From DASXPG01 sp035559335 (GTDB lineage Bacteria; Gemmatimonadota; Gemmatimonadetes; Gemmatimonadales; JACORV01): a stretch of 14,170 bases of DNA. Under the pieces are notes generated by a model, which was not told the DNA's origin, made no database searches, and saw only the letters and a program-made list of their open reading frames with translations. The translations under genes were made by a program, and so were the position numbers. Of this stretch, positions 5,613-13,510 are shown piece after piece. The first letter of the stretch is position 1. Each line of letters opens with the position of its first letter. Location of the stretch: the NCBI GenBank assembly GCA_035559335.1, contig DATMBH010000322.1, forward strand, positions 1 to 14,170, read 5' to 3'.

Positions 5613-6901
5613 AAATGGCGACTCCTGCCAAGTTCACGGTAGCCAATGTCCCTTCGAAACTGCCTTCCCTCGAAAGTGATCGCCTCGGCTGCTTCCCGGC
5701 TGCGGGCCGCCGCGACAGCGATGTCGCCCGCCACCGCCGTGACCGCCAGAACTCTTCCCCCAGCCACCACCAGCGACCCATCCGGCTCGCGCCTGGTGCC
5801 GGCATGGAATACCAGGACATCCCCCGACGCCTCCACCTGCGGTGGAATCGAGATCCGCGCGCCGGTCCTGGGAGCATTTGGGTAGCCTTCCGCCGCAAGC
5901 ACGGTGGTCACAGCAGCGCGACTTGCGGCTCCGAAGCGCGTTCCGGTCGGCATCCAGCCGCCCTCGGCGACCATCCGGAGCACCGGGAGCAGGCCAGGTG
6001 GCGTGGCAGCCAGAATAGCCTGAGCCTCGGGATCACCAAACCTGCAGTTGAACTCAACTACAGCGGGAGTGCCATCAGGACGGATCATGAGACCAGCGTA
6101 AAGCACGCCAGTATAAGGTGCTCCGATTGCCGCAAGCGCCCTTATCGCGGGCTCGATTACCTCGCTGGCAACCCGGCGGAGCAGCTCGGGAGTCGCGATG
6201 CTGACCGGGCAATATGCTCCCATGCCACCCGTATTCGGGCCCGTGTCTCCATCGCCGATTCTCTTGTGATCCTGGGCTGGTGGGAGCATCGCGAAGTGCT
6301 CCCCATCGGTCACGGCCAGTACGGATAGCTCCTCGCCTTCCAGGTACTCTTCGATAAGCAGCTCTGAGCCGGCGGAGCCCAACGATCCGGCCAGCATCGC
6401 GGTGACCACGTCCTTCGCCTGGCTCCGGGTTTCGCACACCACTACGCCCTTGCCGGCTGCCAGACCTGAGGCCTTCACTACCACCGGTTCCGGGTGCCGA
6501 TCCAGGTATTGCAGGGCCCGCTGCCGGTCGGTGAAGACCTCGGCATGGGCTGTCGGGATGCCGTGTTCCAGCATCAGGGCCTTGGCAAACCGTTTAGATG
6601 ACTCGATGCGGGCGGCGGCGCGGCTTGGGCCGAAGACCGGGATTTGCTCGGCCCGGAGGCGGTCTGCTAGGCCCGCGGCAAGTGGCGCTTCCGGTCCAAC
6701 CACGACCAGGTCCACCGCCCTTTCCTTTGCCGCGGCGGTTACTGCCTCGATATCGGTGGCGGAGCCGGGCAGGTTGGTGGCCAGTTGCGCGGTGCCGGCG
6801 TTGCCGGGCAGGCAGAACAGCGTCGCTTCAGGCGCGTCGCGGTGGAGGGCCCACAGCAGGGCGTGCTCGCGCGCCCCGCCACCGACGACCAGGATCCTCA
6901 C
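5558..6901 (-). CDS. purD: Phosphoribosylamine-glycine ligase (GARS)
   Basis: Catalyses the second step of de novo purine synthesis: phosphoribosylamine + glycine + ATP to glycinamide ribonucleotide, in the cytosol. The N-domain opens MRILVVGGGAREHAL and carries LPGNAGT and VVGPEAPL. The ATP-grasp domain shows VVVKASGLAAGKGVVV (about 141-156), the E-E-Y-LEGEELSV stretch, the signature HKRIGDGDTGPNTGGMGAY, and the metal site EFNCRFGDPEAQ. The GTG start (6901) overlaps the upstream M48 gene by four bases (GTGA), indicating translational coupling. At 447 residues it is a little long. The family normally ends near the RRDIGYREL motif, and about 23 extra residues (to GQESGDR) are encoded by heptad-repeat DNA. 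The tail is probably harmless to the fold. Confidence 0.97.
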   Translation of the reverse strand: MRILVVGGGAREHALLWALHRDAPEATLFCLPGNAGTAQLATNLPGSATDIEAVTAAAKERAVDLVVVGPEAPLAAGLADRLRAEQIPVFGPSRAAARIESSKRFAKALMLEHGIPTAHAEVFTDRQRALQYLDRHPEPVVVKASGLAAGKGVVVCETRSQAKDVVTAMLAGSLGSAGSELLIEEYLEGEELSVLAVTDGEHFAMLPPAQDHKRIGDGDTGPNTGGMGAYCPVSIATPELLRRVASEVIEPAIRALAAIGAPYTGVLYAGLMIRPDGTPAVVEFNCRFGDPEAQAILAATPPGLLPVLRMVAEGGWMPTGTRFGAASRAAVTTVLAAEGYPNAPRTGARISIPPQVEASGDVLVFHAGTRREPDGSLVVAGGRVLAVTAVAGDIAVAAARSREAAEAITFEGRQFRRDIGYRELGRSRHLGIGDREQRTSGQESGDR

Positions 6902-7917
6902 CGCGTCCCGGAGCCTCCGCCGCCGCGGAATGCGGACCAGAACGCGTCGCGGGCCTTCTGGGCGACCTCGGCTACGGTCTCCACGGCGCCCTTGGCCTGG
7001 TCGGCATAGTAGTCGCCCGCTTCCTTCAAGTCGTCCACCAGCGGCTTCTGTTCATCCTGTGAGCCGCGGCGCGGGTACTCGCCTCTCAGGATCCGATCGT
7101 ACTCGCCGGCTTCGATCCAGCGCTGCAGCTCAGCGGCGCGCAGGGTGTGGAACGGATGCGTCATCCAGATGGTGTTGAGGATCTTGGCGACCGCGTCCAC
7201 TGCGTCGCCTCCTGCTTCGTATTCCTTCGCCTGGGTAAGGAAGGCGTTCAAGTCCATTTCCTCGACGCTGCCGCCGCCGGCCATTTTCATGAACTTGCGC
7301 AGCGTGGAGACCGGGTCCTGGCTGGCCAGCAGGCCGGCGCGGTCGCAGGAGATTTCGCTCTTGCGGTACCACTCCATCAGCGCGATCTGGATCGGCAGGA
7401 TGGCGATCCCGGCCAGGAACGGCAGGTTGCGCAGCCCGAGCGTGAGCAGCAGCACCAGGATCGTGTGGTACAGCGCGTGGCCGCTCATGATGTGGCCCAG
7501 CTCGTGGCCCAGCAGCGCGTGCATTTCGTCGTCGTCCAGCATGCCCAGCGTCGCGGAGTTCACGACGATAAAAGGGCGGTCCATGCCGTAGGCGCCGGCG
7601 TTGACGAACGGTGTCTGGGTGACGAACAGCTCCGGGCGCTGCCAGTCGAGCGTGGCGCAAACGTCGTTCATGGCCGCATCTAGCTTCGGGAACTGCGTGG
7701 CGCCGACGCGCACGGCGTTCGCCTGGAAGAACAGCCTGACGCCGCGTTCGCCGAAGAAGCCGTAGATCTTCCGCACCACCTCGTCGAAGCCGGGGATCGC
7801 GCGCAGCGCGTTGAGCGCCGCGCGGTCGGCCGGGTGCTCCCAGGCGCGCACCGAGATCTGGCTGAGCACCGTACGCGCGCGACGCGCTGGCTGGGGAAGA
7901 TTCGAACTGTCGGTCAT
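6898..7917 (-). CDS. M48 family membrane metallopeptidase (HtpX/Ste24-like)
   Basis: A zinc metallopeptidase of 339 residues. The catalytic motif HELGH is at H138, E139 and H142, within MHALLGHELGHIMSGHAL. The third zinc ligand is probably E188 in SEISCDRAGL, which fits the M48 ExxxD pattern. One or two hydrophobic segments lie between them (about 151-183), as in HtpX-like enzymes. The first 95 residues are soluble and include a predicted helical region, and there is no signal peptide. The C terminus (about 310-339) is alanine-rich and ends in a glycine-rich tail. A role in turnover of membrane or misfolded proteins is usual for the family; the substrate here is unknown. GGGAG (7924-7928) lies six bases before the ATG. 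The gene follows the PLP enzyme by 54 bases and overlaps purD by four. Confidence 0.88.
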   Translation of the reverse strand: MTDSSNLPQPARRARTVLSQISVRAWEHPADRAALNALRAIPGFDEVVRKIYGFFGERGVRLFFQANAVRVGATQFPKLDAAMNDVCATLDWQRPELFVTQTPFVNAGAYGMDRPFIVVNSATLGMLDDDEMHALLGHELGHIMSGHALYHTILVLLLTLGLRNLPFLAGIAILPIQIALMEWYRKSEISCDRAGLLASQDPVSTLRKFMKMAGGGSVEEMDLNAFLTQAKEYEAGGDAVDAVAKILNTIWMTHPFHTLRAAELQRWIEAGEYDRILRGEYPRRGSQDEQKPLVDDLKEAGDYYADQAKGAVETVAEVAQKARDAFWSAFRGGGGSGTR

Positions 7918-7971
7918 CTTACTCTCCCACCACAGGGCTGCCTGCCACGACGCTAAGCGGCGGGGAAAGTT

Positions 7972-9135
7972 TCATCCCAGGGCCTGGTCCAGGTCCGCAA
8001 TCAGGTCGTCCACATCCTCGATTCCGACCGACAGCCGCACCAGTCCGTCGGAGAGGCCCATTGCCTCACGCATTTCCTTCGGGACCGCCGCGTGGGTCAT
8101 GCTGGCCGGATGGCCGATCAGGCTCTCGACGCCTCCCAGAGACTCGGCCAACGCGAACAGCTTGGTGCGGCTCACCACCTGGTTGGCGCGTTCGAAGGAG
8201 CCGAGTTCGATGGACAGCATGCCCCCGAACCCGCTCATCTGGCGGCAGGCCAGCTCGTGCTGCGGGTGCGAAGGGAGGCCCGGGTAGTAGACCCGCTGCA
8301 CGCGGCGGTCCTGCTCCAGCCACGAGGCGATGCGCCGGCCGTTGGCGTCGTGCTGCCGCATCCGGAGCGTCAGGGTCTTCACGCCCCGCAGCGCCAGCCA
8401 GCAGTCGAACGGTCCCGGGACCGAGCCCACCGACTTCTCGATGAACAGCAGCTGCTCGGCAAGGTCGTCGCGGTTCACCACCACGATGCCACCGACCATG
8501 TCGGAGTGGCCGTTGAGGTACTTGGTGGTCGAGTGGAGGACGATGTCGGCGCCGAAGCGGAAGGGCTGCTGAAAGACGGGAGTGGCGAAGGTGTTGTCGA
8601 CCACCATCAGCAGCTTGCGGCTCCTGGCCAGCTCTCCCAGGGCTGCCAGGTCGGCCAGGCGCATCAGTGGATTGGTCGGCGTTTCGACGAACAGCATCCG
8701 CGTCCGCGACGTCACTGCCGCAGCCACGGCGTCCACCGATCGCGTGTCCACGAACGTGAAGCTGAGGCCGAGCCGCGTGAGGATCCTGTCCATGAGGCGG
8801 TGGGTTCCGCCGTACACGTTCTCGCCGCACACCACGTGGTCGCCGGCCGAAAGCAGCGTGAGGACGGCGTGAATGCCGCCCATTCCCGAGCCAAAGGCGA
8901 ATCCGTGCGTGCCGCCTTCGAGCGCGGCCACGTTGCGTTCGAGGGCCTGCCTGGTAGGGTTCACCGTGCGGGCGTAGTCGTAGCCCTTGTGCTTACCTAT
9001 CGCATCCTGGACGTAGGTCGAGGTCTGGTAGATAGGCAGAGTCACGGCGCCCGACAGTGGTTCCGGCTCTTGTCCGGCGTGGACTGCCCGGGTGGTCAGG
9101 CCGTTGGTGGCGTCGCGATCGGTGATCCGGGTCAT
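7972..9135 (-). CDS. Cys/Met metabolism PLP-dependent enzyme (cystathionine gamma-lyase/synthase family)
   Basis: A fold-type I PLP enzyme of 387 residues in the trans-sulfuration family. It probably interconverts cystathionine with cysteine or homocysteine precursors in the cytosol. Visible signatures are TLPIYQTSTY (32-41), the phosphate-binding YARTVNPTR (54-62), the stacking tyrosine in GENVYGGT (Y108), ETPTNP (151-156), VVDNTFATP (178-186) and the PLP lysine K205 in HSTTKYLNG. The C terminus has ESLGGVESLIGHPASMTH and LVRLSVGIED, common to MetB and MetC/CTH relatives, so synthase (MetB) and gamma-lyase (MccB/CTH) cannot be separated by eye. The start at 9135 is chosen because MTRITDRDATNGLTTRAVHAG is the family-like beginning and GAAGGA precedes it. 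The frame stays open to 10029, but only as antisense to the HD-GYP gene. No nearby sulfur-metabolism gene helps narrow the role. Confidence 0.92.
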   Translation of the reverse strand: MTRITDRDATNGLTTRAVHAGQEPEPLSGAVTLPIYQTSTYVQDAIGKHKGYDYARTVNPTRQALERNVAALEGGTHGFAFGSGMGGIHAVLTLLSAGDHVVCGENVYGGTHRLMDRILTRLGLSFTFVDTRSVDAVAAAVTSRTRMLFVETPTNPLMRLADLAALGELARSRKLLMVVDNTFATPVFQQPFRFGADIVLHSTTKYLNGHSDMVGGIVVVNRDDLAEQLLFIEKSVGSVPGPFDCWLALRGVKTLTLRMRQHDANGRRIASWLEQDRRVQRVYYPGLPSHPQHELACRQMSGFGGMLSIELGSFERANQVVSRTKLFALAESLGGVESLIGHPASMTHAAVPKEMREAMGLSDGLVRLSVGIEDVDDLIADLDQALG

Positions 9136-9252
9136 TCCTTCCGCCGCTCGGTGCGAGGGGCGAAGGGTACCCCCTCGGGGCCGGTTCAGGCAAGCGTGAG
9201 GGACGGTTGACAACGGCGCGATGCCGGGTGGTTCGTTCGGGGCGATGGGGCG
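9136..9252. promoter_or_regulatory. Divergent intergenic control region
   Basis: These 117 bases separate the two divergent operons. The minus-strand promoter candidate for the PLP enzyme gene is at 9164-9193. An inverted repeat, CGAGGGG (9154-9160) and CCCCTCG (9171-9177), overlaps the -10 element and includes the palindrome GGGTACCC (9165-9172), so it could be an operator. On the + strand, a perfect TTGACA (9207-9212) has no convincing -10 at the expected distance. I see no riboswitch-like fold. Confidence 0.4.
9164..9193 (-). promoter_or_regulatory. Putative sigma-70 promoter of the PLP enzyme operon
   Basis: Minus strand: TTGCCT (9193-9188), an 18-base spacer, then TACCCT (9169-9164). 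Transcription would begin near 9157, giving a leader of about 22 bases. It aligns gap-free with the element before the M16 operon. The candidate lies in the only place a promoter for this divergent gene could be. Support comes from position and from the two-site match only. Confidence 0.45.
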
Positions 9253-10323
9253 ATGGAGGGAACGGTGGATGTTCTGGTAGTTGACGACGAGCCGACGATC
9301 CGCGGCATCCTGCGGCGGATCCTGGAGGCGCTCGGTCACCGGGTGCGCGAGGCGCCGAACGGTCTCGAGGCGCTGCGGTTGCTGGAGCGGCAGTCGGCCG
9401 ACCTGGTCCTGAGCGACATCCACATGCCGGAGCTCGACGGGACGGCGCTGTTGCGCGAGGTGTCGGGCCGCTGGCCCGAAACCGGCGTGGTGATGATAAC
9501 GGCTGTGACGGACATCGAGACCGCGGTTCGCTGCCTCAACGACGGCGCGCTCGACTATCTGGGCAAGCCGTTCCGGGTCGAGGAGGCTGCGGCTCGGGTG
9601 CGCCAGGCGATCGAGAAGCGCCGTCTGATCCTCGAGAACCGCGACTACCAGAGGGATCTGGAGAACCGGGTGCGTGAACAGGCCGAGCGGATCGCGGAGC
9701 TGTATGTCACCGGCGTTCAGGCGCTGGCCCACGCGCTGGAGGCCAAGGATTCCTACACCCGCGGCCACAGCGCCCGGGTCGCCTACTACTGCACGGCCAT
9801 GGGCGGAGCGATGGGTCTGCCGCATTCGTTCGTGCAGGAGCTGCGCGTTGGCGCGGAACTGCACGACATCGGCAAGATCGGGGTGCGCGAGGCGGTGCTG
9901 TTCAAGCCGGGCAAACTCTCGCCGGATGAGTACGCCCATATCAAGGAACATCCGGTGATCGGCGAGCGGATCCTGGAACCGCTGCTGCGCGGCCATCCCA
10001 TCGTGCTCGCGGTGGTGCGCTCGCACCACGAGCGGCCCGACGGGTTGGGCTTTCCGGACGCGCTGGTGGGCTCCAGGATCCCCCTTGCGGCGCGGATCGC
10101 CGCGGTGGCGGATACGTTCGACGCGATGACCACGTCGCGGCCGTATCGCATCGCGCTGAGACCAGAGCGTGCGGTGGAGGAGCTGACCAACTTCGCCGGT
10201 AGTCAGTTCGATGCGGAATCGGTCGCGGCGTTTCTTCGTGCGTTTCCGGAACCTTCAAGCCTGCCGGTGAGTACTCGTCTAGCCATGGAACAGGCACGGG
10301 TGGGAGAAATCGCATGGCGTTGA
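9253..10323 (+). CDS. Response regulator with HD-GYP domain (putative c-di-GMP phosphodiesterase)
   Basis: An RpfG-like two-component regulator of 356 residues. The receiver domain (about 5-120) has the acidic pair D11-D12, phospho-acceptor D55 in LVLSDIHMPELDG, T83 and K105 in LGKPF. A charged helix (about 120-155) links it to the HD-GYP domain (about 155-335). That domain holds H172 in RGHSARV, the HD pair H204-D205 in ELHDIGKIG with K208, and HHERPDGLGFP (258-268). The GYP triad therefore reads GFP. Members of the family hydrolyse c-di-GMP; activity here is inferred from the intact metal ligands. ATG 9253 is annotated, but GTG 9265, preceded by GGAGGG (9255-9260), would give the typical MDVLVVDDE start. 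The gene overlaps glmM by ten bases, suggesting co-transcription. No sensor kinase or GGDEF gene is in view. Confidence 0.9.
   Translation: MEGTVDVLVVDDEPTIRGILRRILEALGHRVREAPNGLEALRLLERQSADLVLSDIHMPELDGTALLREVSGRWPETGVVMITAVTDIETAVRCLNDGALDYLGKPFRVEEAAARVRQAIEKRRLILENRDYQRDLENRVREQAERIAELYVTGVQALAHALEAKDSYTRGHSARVAYYCTAMGGAMGLPHSFVQELRVGAELHDIGKIGVREAVLFKPGKLSPDEYAHIKEHPVIGERILEPLLRGHPIVLAVVRSHHERPDGLGFPDALVGSRIPLAARIAAVADTFDAMTTSRPYRIALRPERAVEELTNFAGSQFDAESVAAFLRAFPEPSSLPVSTRLAMEQARVGEIAWR
10302..10306 (+). promoter_or_regulatory. Ribosome binding site of glmM
   Basis: GGGAG, seven bases before the ATG at 10314, within the end of the HD-GYP gene. It favours 10314 over the in-frame ATG at 10323, although that second ATG forms TGATG with the HD-GYP stop. 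Confidence 0.6.
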
Positions 10324-11672
10324 TGCGGTCGGTTTCTGGGCTGCGCGGAATCGTGGGCCGGGACCTAACGGCCGACCTGGTGGGGCGCTACTGCTGCGCG
10401 TTCGGCCTGTTTCTCAGGGCGCGGGGCGGCGCTCGAGTGGCACTGGCGCGGGACTCGCGCGAGTCAGGGCCGGCCTTTGCGCGGGCGGCGGCGGAGGCGC
10501 TGAGCGAAGCCGGACTGGAGGTGCTCGATCTCGGTCTCGCGGCTACGCCGACGGCGCAGATGACCGTCGAGGCGCTGAACCTGGCTGGCGGCGTGATCGT
10601 GACGGCGAGCCACAACCCGATCGAGTGGAACGCGCTGAAGTTCATGGGCCCGGGCGGCAGGTTCCTGAGCAAGCAGGAGGCCGACGAGCTGTACACGCTG
10701 GTGGACCGCGGCGCGGCCCTTGATCCGGGCGGCGCCCCCGGTCGCGTGGTGCCCGACACGGGTGCGGTGAAGCGCCACCTGGACCGGCTGTTTTCGCTCC
10801 CGTGGCTCGGTGTCGCGGAAATCCGGGCGCGGAAGTTCACGGTGGCGCTCGATTGCGTGCGCGGCGCCGGCGCGACCGTTATGCCAGAGCTGCTGGAGCG
10901 GCTGGGCTGCCGGGTGCACGCCATTCACCTCGAGCCCGACGGCCGGTTTCCGCGGGAACCGGAGCCGTTGCCGGAGCACCTGGGCGAGCTGGGTGAGCTG
11001 GTGCGGCGGACCCGCGCCGACATCGGGATTGCGGTGGACCCGGACGTGGATCGCTGCGCCCTGGTTGACGAGACCGGCGAACCGATAGGCGAGGACTACA
11101 CGCTCGCGCTGGCGGTGCGCGCGGTGCTGTCACGGCAGCGCGGATGCGTGGTGGCGAACATGTCGACCAGCCTGGTGGTCGAGGACGCCGCGCGGGACCA
11201 CGGTGCGGTCCTGGAGCGGGCGCCGGTGGGCGAGGCGAACGTGGTAGCGCGGATGCAGGAGAAGGGCGCGGTGATCGGTGGGGAAGGCAACGGCGGGGTG
11301 ATCCTGCCGGAAGTCCACCTGGGCAGGGACGCTCCCGTGGCCGTGGCGCTGGTCCTGCGGCTATTGACCGATCGGGCCGCCGGGGTCAGGGACATCGTGA
11401 ACTCGGCGCCGCGCTATGCTATCGTTAAGGCAAAGGTAGAGCGGCCGGCCGGACCGTTGGAGCCGTGGTTCGAGGCGCTGCGGCGCGCGATTCCCGGGGC
11501 TGCTGTGGACGTGCAGGATGGTTTGCGCCTGTCCTTTGTCGACCGCTGGATCCACGTGCGCGCGTCGGGCACGGAGCCGGTGGCCAGGATAATCGCTGAG
11601 GCGCCGACGCGGCCGGAGGCGCAAGAACTGGTGGAGCGCGGGCATGCCGCGCTCGAGGAAGCGGGGTTATAG
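10314..11672 (+). CDS. glmM: Phosphoglucosamine mutase (phosphohexomutase superfamily)
   Basis: An alpha-D-phosphohexomutase of 452 residues that most likely converts glucosamine-6-phosphate to glucosamine-1-phosphate for UDP-GlcNAc synthesis in the cytosol. The active serine is S99 in TASHNP (97-102). The Mg2+ loop is DPDVDR (242-247). The sugar-binding loop reads GGEGNGG (322-328), and the C-terminal phosphate-binding loop is RASGTEP. Standard bacterial GlmM has GGEQSGH in the third loop. The GEGNGGV form is the one I associate with the archaeal/Bacteroidetes-type GlmM group, so phosphomannomutase activity remains possible. Its place two bases before glmS strongly supports the GlmM role. 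The start is set by GGGAG at 10302-10306. Confidence 0.88.
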   Translation: MALMRSVSGLRGIVGRDLTADLVGRYCCAFGLFLRARGGARVALARDSRESGPAFARAAAEALSEAGLEVLDLGLAATPTAQMTVEALNLAGGVIVTASHNPIEWNALKFMGPGGRFLSKQEADELYTLVDRGAALDPGGAPGRVVPDTGAVKRHLDRLFSLPWLGVAEIRARKFTVALDCVRGAGATVMPELLERLGCRVHAIHLEPDGRFPREPEPLPEHLGELGELVRRTRADIGIAVDPDVDRCALVDETGEPIGEDYTLALAVRAVLSRQRGCVVANMSTSLVVEDAARDHGAVLERAPVGEANVVARMQEKGAVIGGEGNGGVILPEVHLGRDAPVAVALVLRLLTDRAAGVRDIVNSAPRYAIVKAKVERPAGPLEPWFEALRRAIPGAAVDVQDGLRLSFVDRWIHVRASGTEPVARIIAEAPTRPEAQELVERGHAALEEAGL

Positions 11673-11674
11673 CG

Positions 11675-13507
11675 ATGTGCGGAATAGTGGGATACGTCGG
11701 ACCGAAGCGGGCGGTGCCACTTCTGATGGAGGGGCTCAAGCGGCTCGAGTACCGGGGCTATGACTCGGCCGGCGTAGCGGTGGTGACCGACAAGTTGCTG
11801 CTGGTGGAGAAGGCCGCCGGGAAGATCGCGACTCTCGAATCGCAGCTGAAGGGCGATGTGCTCACCGCGCATACTGGTATCGGCCACACCCGGTGGGCGA
11901 CCCACGGCGCCCCCACCACCCGCAACGCCCACCCGCACACCGACTGTGGCGGCACCGTGGCGGTGGTGCACAACGGAATCATCGAGAACAGCGCAGCCCT
12001 CAGGCAGATGCTGGGTGCAAGGGGCCACCGGTTCAGCTCCGAGACCGACACCGAGGTTATTGCCCATCTCATCGAGCAGTTCTACGTGGACGGCACCACG
12101 CTGGAGGACGCGGTCGCGGCGGCGTGCCGTGAACTGGAGGGCGCCTACGGAATCGCGGTCCTCTCTTCGAGGGAGCCTGACACCATCGTGGCGGCGCGTC
12201 TGGGAAGTCCACTGCTGGTGGGAATCGGAGAAGGCGAGAACTTCATCGCCTCGGACCCATCGGCGGTGCTCGCCCACACCCGGCAGGTCGTGTACCTGGA
12301 CGAGGGCGAGATGGCCGTGGTCCGTCCGGACGGCTACCAGCTCAAGGACCGTGAGGCGGTGCCGCTCACCAAGGAGATCAGCAGGATAGACTGGGACCTG
12401 GCCACCATCGAGCGCGGCGGCTACCCGCACTTCATGCTCAAGGAGATTTGCGAGCAGCCCGAAAGCGTGCGCAACACGTTGCGGGGGCGGCTCCTCGAGG
12501 AAGAGGGCACGGCCCGTCTCGGCGGCCTGAACTTGAGCGACGAGGACCTGCTCAGGATCCAGCGTGTCGTGATCACGGCGTGCGGCACCTCGTGGCACGC
12601 GGCGCTGGTCGGCGAGTACATGCTGGAAGAGCTGGCCCGGATCCCCGTAGAGGTGGAGTACGCCTCGGAGTTCCGGTACCGCAATCCGATCGTGGACGAC
12701 CGCACGCTGGTGATTGTGATCTCGCAGTCGGGCGAAACGGCCGACACGCTCGCGGCTCTGCGCGAGGCCAAGCGCCGGGGCGCCCGCACGCTGGGGATCG
12801 TAAACGTGGTCGGCAGCAGCATCGCCCGTGAGGTGGACGGCGGCATCTACCTGCACGCCGGCCCCGAGATTGGGGTCGCGTCCACCAAGGCGTTCACCAG
12901 CCAGATCGTGGCGCTGGCGCTGTTCACGCTGCGCCTGGGCCGGCTGCGGGCGATGTCCATCCTTCAGGGCCGCGAACTGGTGCGGGCGCTGGCGAGGTTG
13001 CCGGAGCAGCTCGAGCAGGTCATCTCCCGCAAGGAGGAAGTCGAGAAGCTCGCTGAGCGTTATGTGCGCGCGCCTAACGTGCTGTACTTGGGCAGGGGGA
13101 CCAGCTTCCCGGTGGCGCTGGAGGGCGCGCTGAAGCTGAAGGAGATCTCCTATATCCACGCCGAGGGCTATCCGGCGGCCGAGATGAAGCACGGACCGAT
13201 TGCGCTGATTGACGAACTGATGCCAGTTGTGTTCGTGGCGCCGCGCGACGCGATTCATGCCAAGATCGTGTCGAACATCGAGGAGGTAAGGGCGCGCGGC
13301 GGGCGGGTAATCGCGATTGTCACCGAAGGCGATACGACCATCTCGCCGCTGGTGGACCACGTCCTCACCGTGCCCGAGACCCTCGACGTGTTGACTCCGG
13401 TGCTGACCTCAGTTCCGCTGCAGCTGCTGGCCTACTATGTGGCGGTGCGGCGCGGCTGCAACGTCGATCAACCGCGCAACCTCGCCAAGAGTGTGACGGT
13501 GGAGTAG
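11675..13507 (+). CDS. glmS: Glutamine-fructose-6-phosphate aminotransferase (isomerizing)
   Basis: Makes glucosamine-6-phosphate from fructose-6-phosphate and glutamine, the committed step of amino-sugar synthesis. At 610 residues it has the normal length. The class II glutaminase domain starts with C2 (MCGIVGYVG), the N-terminal nucleophile, and shows LEYRGYDSAG, HTRWATHG and HNGIIENS. Two SIS sugar-isomerase domains follow: the first has ITACGTSWHA, ISQSGETADTL and ASTKAFTSQ; the second has LYLGRGTSFPVALEGALKLKE and the HAEGYPAAEMKHGP loop. The C terminus DQPRNLAKSVTVE is the canonical end holding the catalytic lysine. Only two bases separate it from glmM, so expression follows that gene, and there is no room for a glmS ribozyme leader. 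The product of this enzyme is the substrate of the upstream mutase. Confidence 0.98.
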   Translation: MCGIVGYVGPKRAVPLLMEGLKRLEYRGYDSAGVAVVTDKLLLVEKAAGKIATLESQLKGDVLTAHTGIGHTRWATHGAPTTRNAHPHTDCGGTVAVVHNGIIENSAALRQMLGARGHRFSSETDTEVIAHLIEQFYVDGTTLEDAVAAACRELEGAYGIAVLSSREPDTIVAARLGSPLLVGIGEGENFIASDPSAVLAHTRQVVYLDEGEMAVVRPDGYQLKDREAVPLTKEISRIDWDLATIERGGYPHFMLKEICEQPESVRNTLRGRLLEEEGTARLGGLNLSDEDLLRIQRVVITACGTSWHAALVGEYMLEELARIPVEVEYASEFRYRNPIVDDRTLVIVISQSGETADTLAALREAKRRGARTLGIVNVVGSSIAREVDGGIYLHAGPEIGVASTKAFTSQIVALALFTLRLGRLRAMSILQGRELVRALARLPEQLEQVISRKEEVEKLAERYVRAPNVLYLGRGTSFPVALEGALKLKEISYIHAEGYPAAEMKHGPIALIDELMPVVFVAPRDAIHAKIVSNIEEVRARGGRVIAIVTEGDTTISPLVDHVLTVPETLDVLTPVLTSVPLQLLAYYVAVRRGCNVDQPRNLAKSVTVE

Positions 13508-13510
13508 CAG

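Noticed and set aside
9207..9240. TTGACA as -35 of a + strand promoter for the HD-GYP operon
   Set aside because: The hexamer is perfect, but at 16-18 bases downstream there is no TAnnnT-like -10, so I did not call it.
9136..9252. SAM or other riboswitch before the PLP enzyme gene
   Set aside because: The predicted leader is only about 22 bases, and no conserved riboswitch core can be seen in the gap.
9136..10029. Extension of the PLP enzyme frame upstream to 10029
   Set aside because: The extra ~298 codons lie opposite the HD-GYP gene, show no domain, and the family N terminus plus a ribosome site support 9135.
11600..11675. Possible glmS ribozyme upstream of glmS
   Set aside because: glmS begins two bases after the glmM stop; there is no leader to hold a ribozyme.
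11414..13360. 648-codon open frame on the minus strand opposite glmS
   Set aside because: It is exactly antisense to the well-supported glmS, has an Arg/His/Gln-rich composition with no recognisable motif, and is typical of GC-rich codon bias leaving the opposite strand open.
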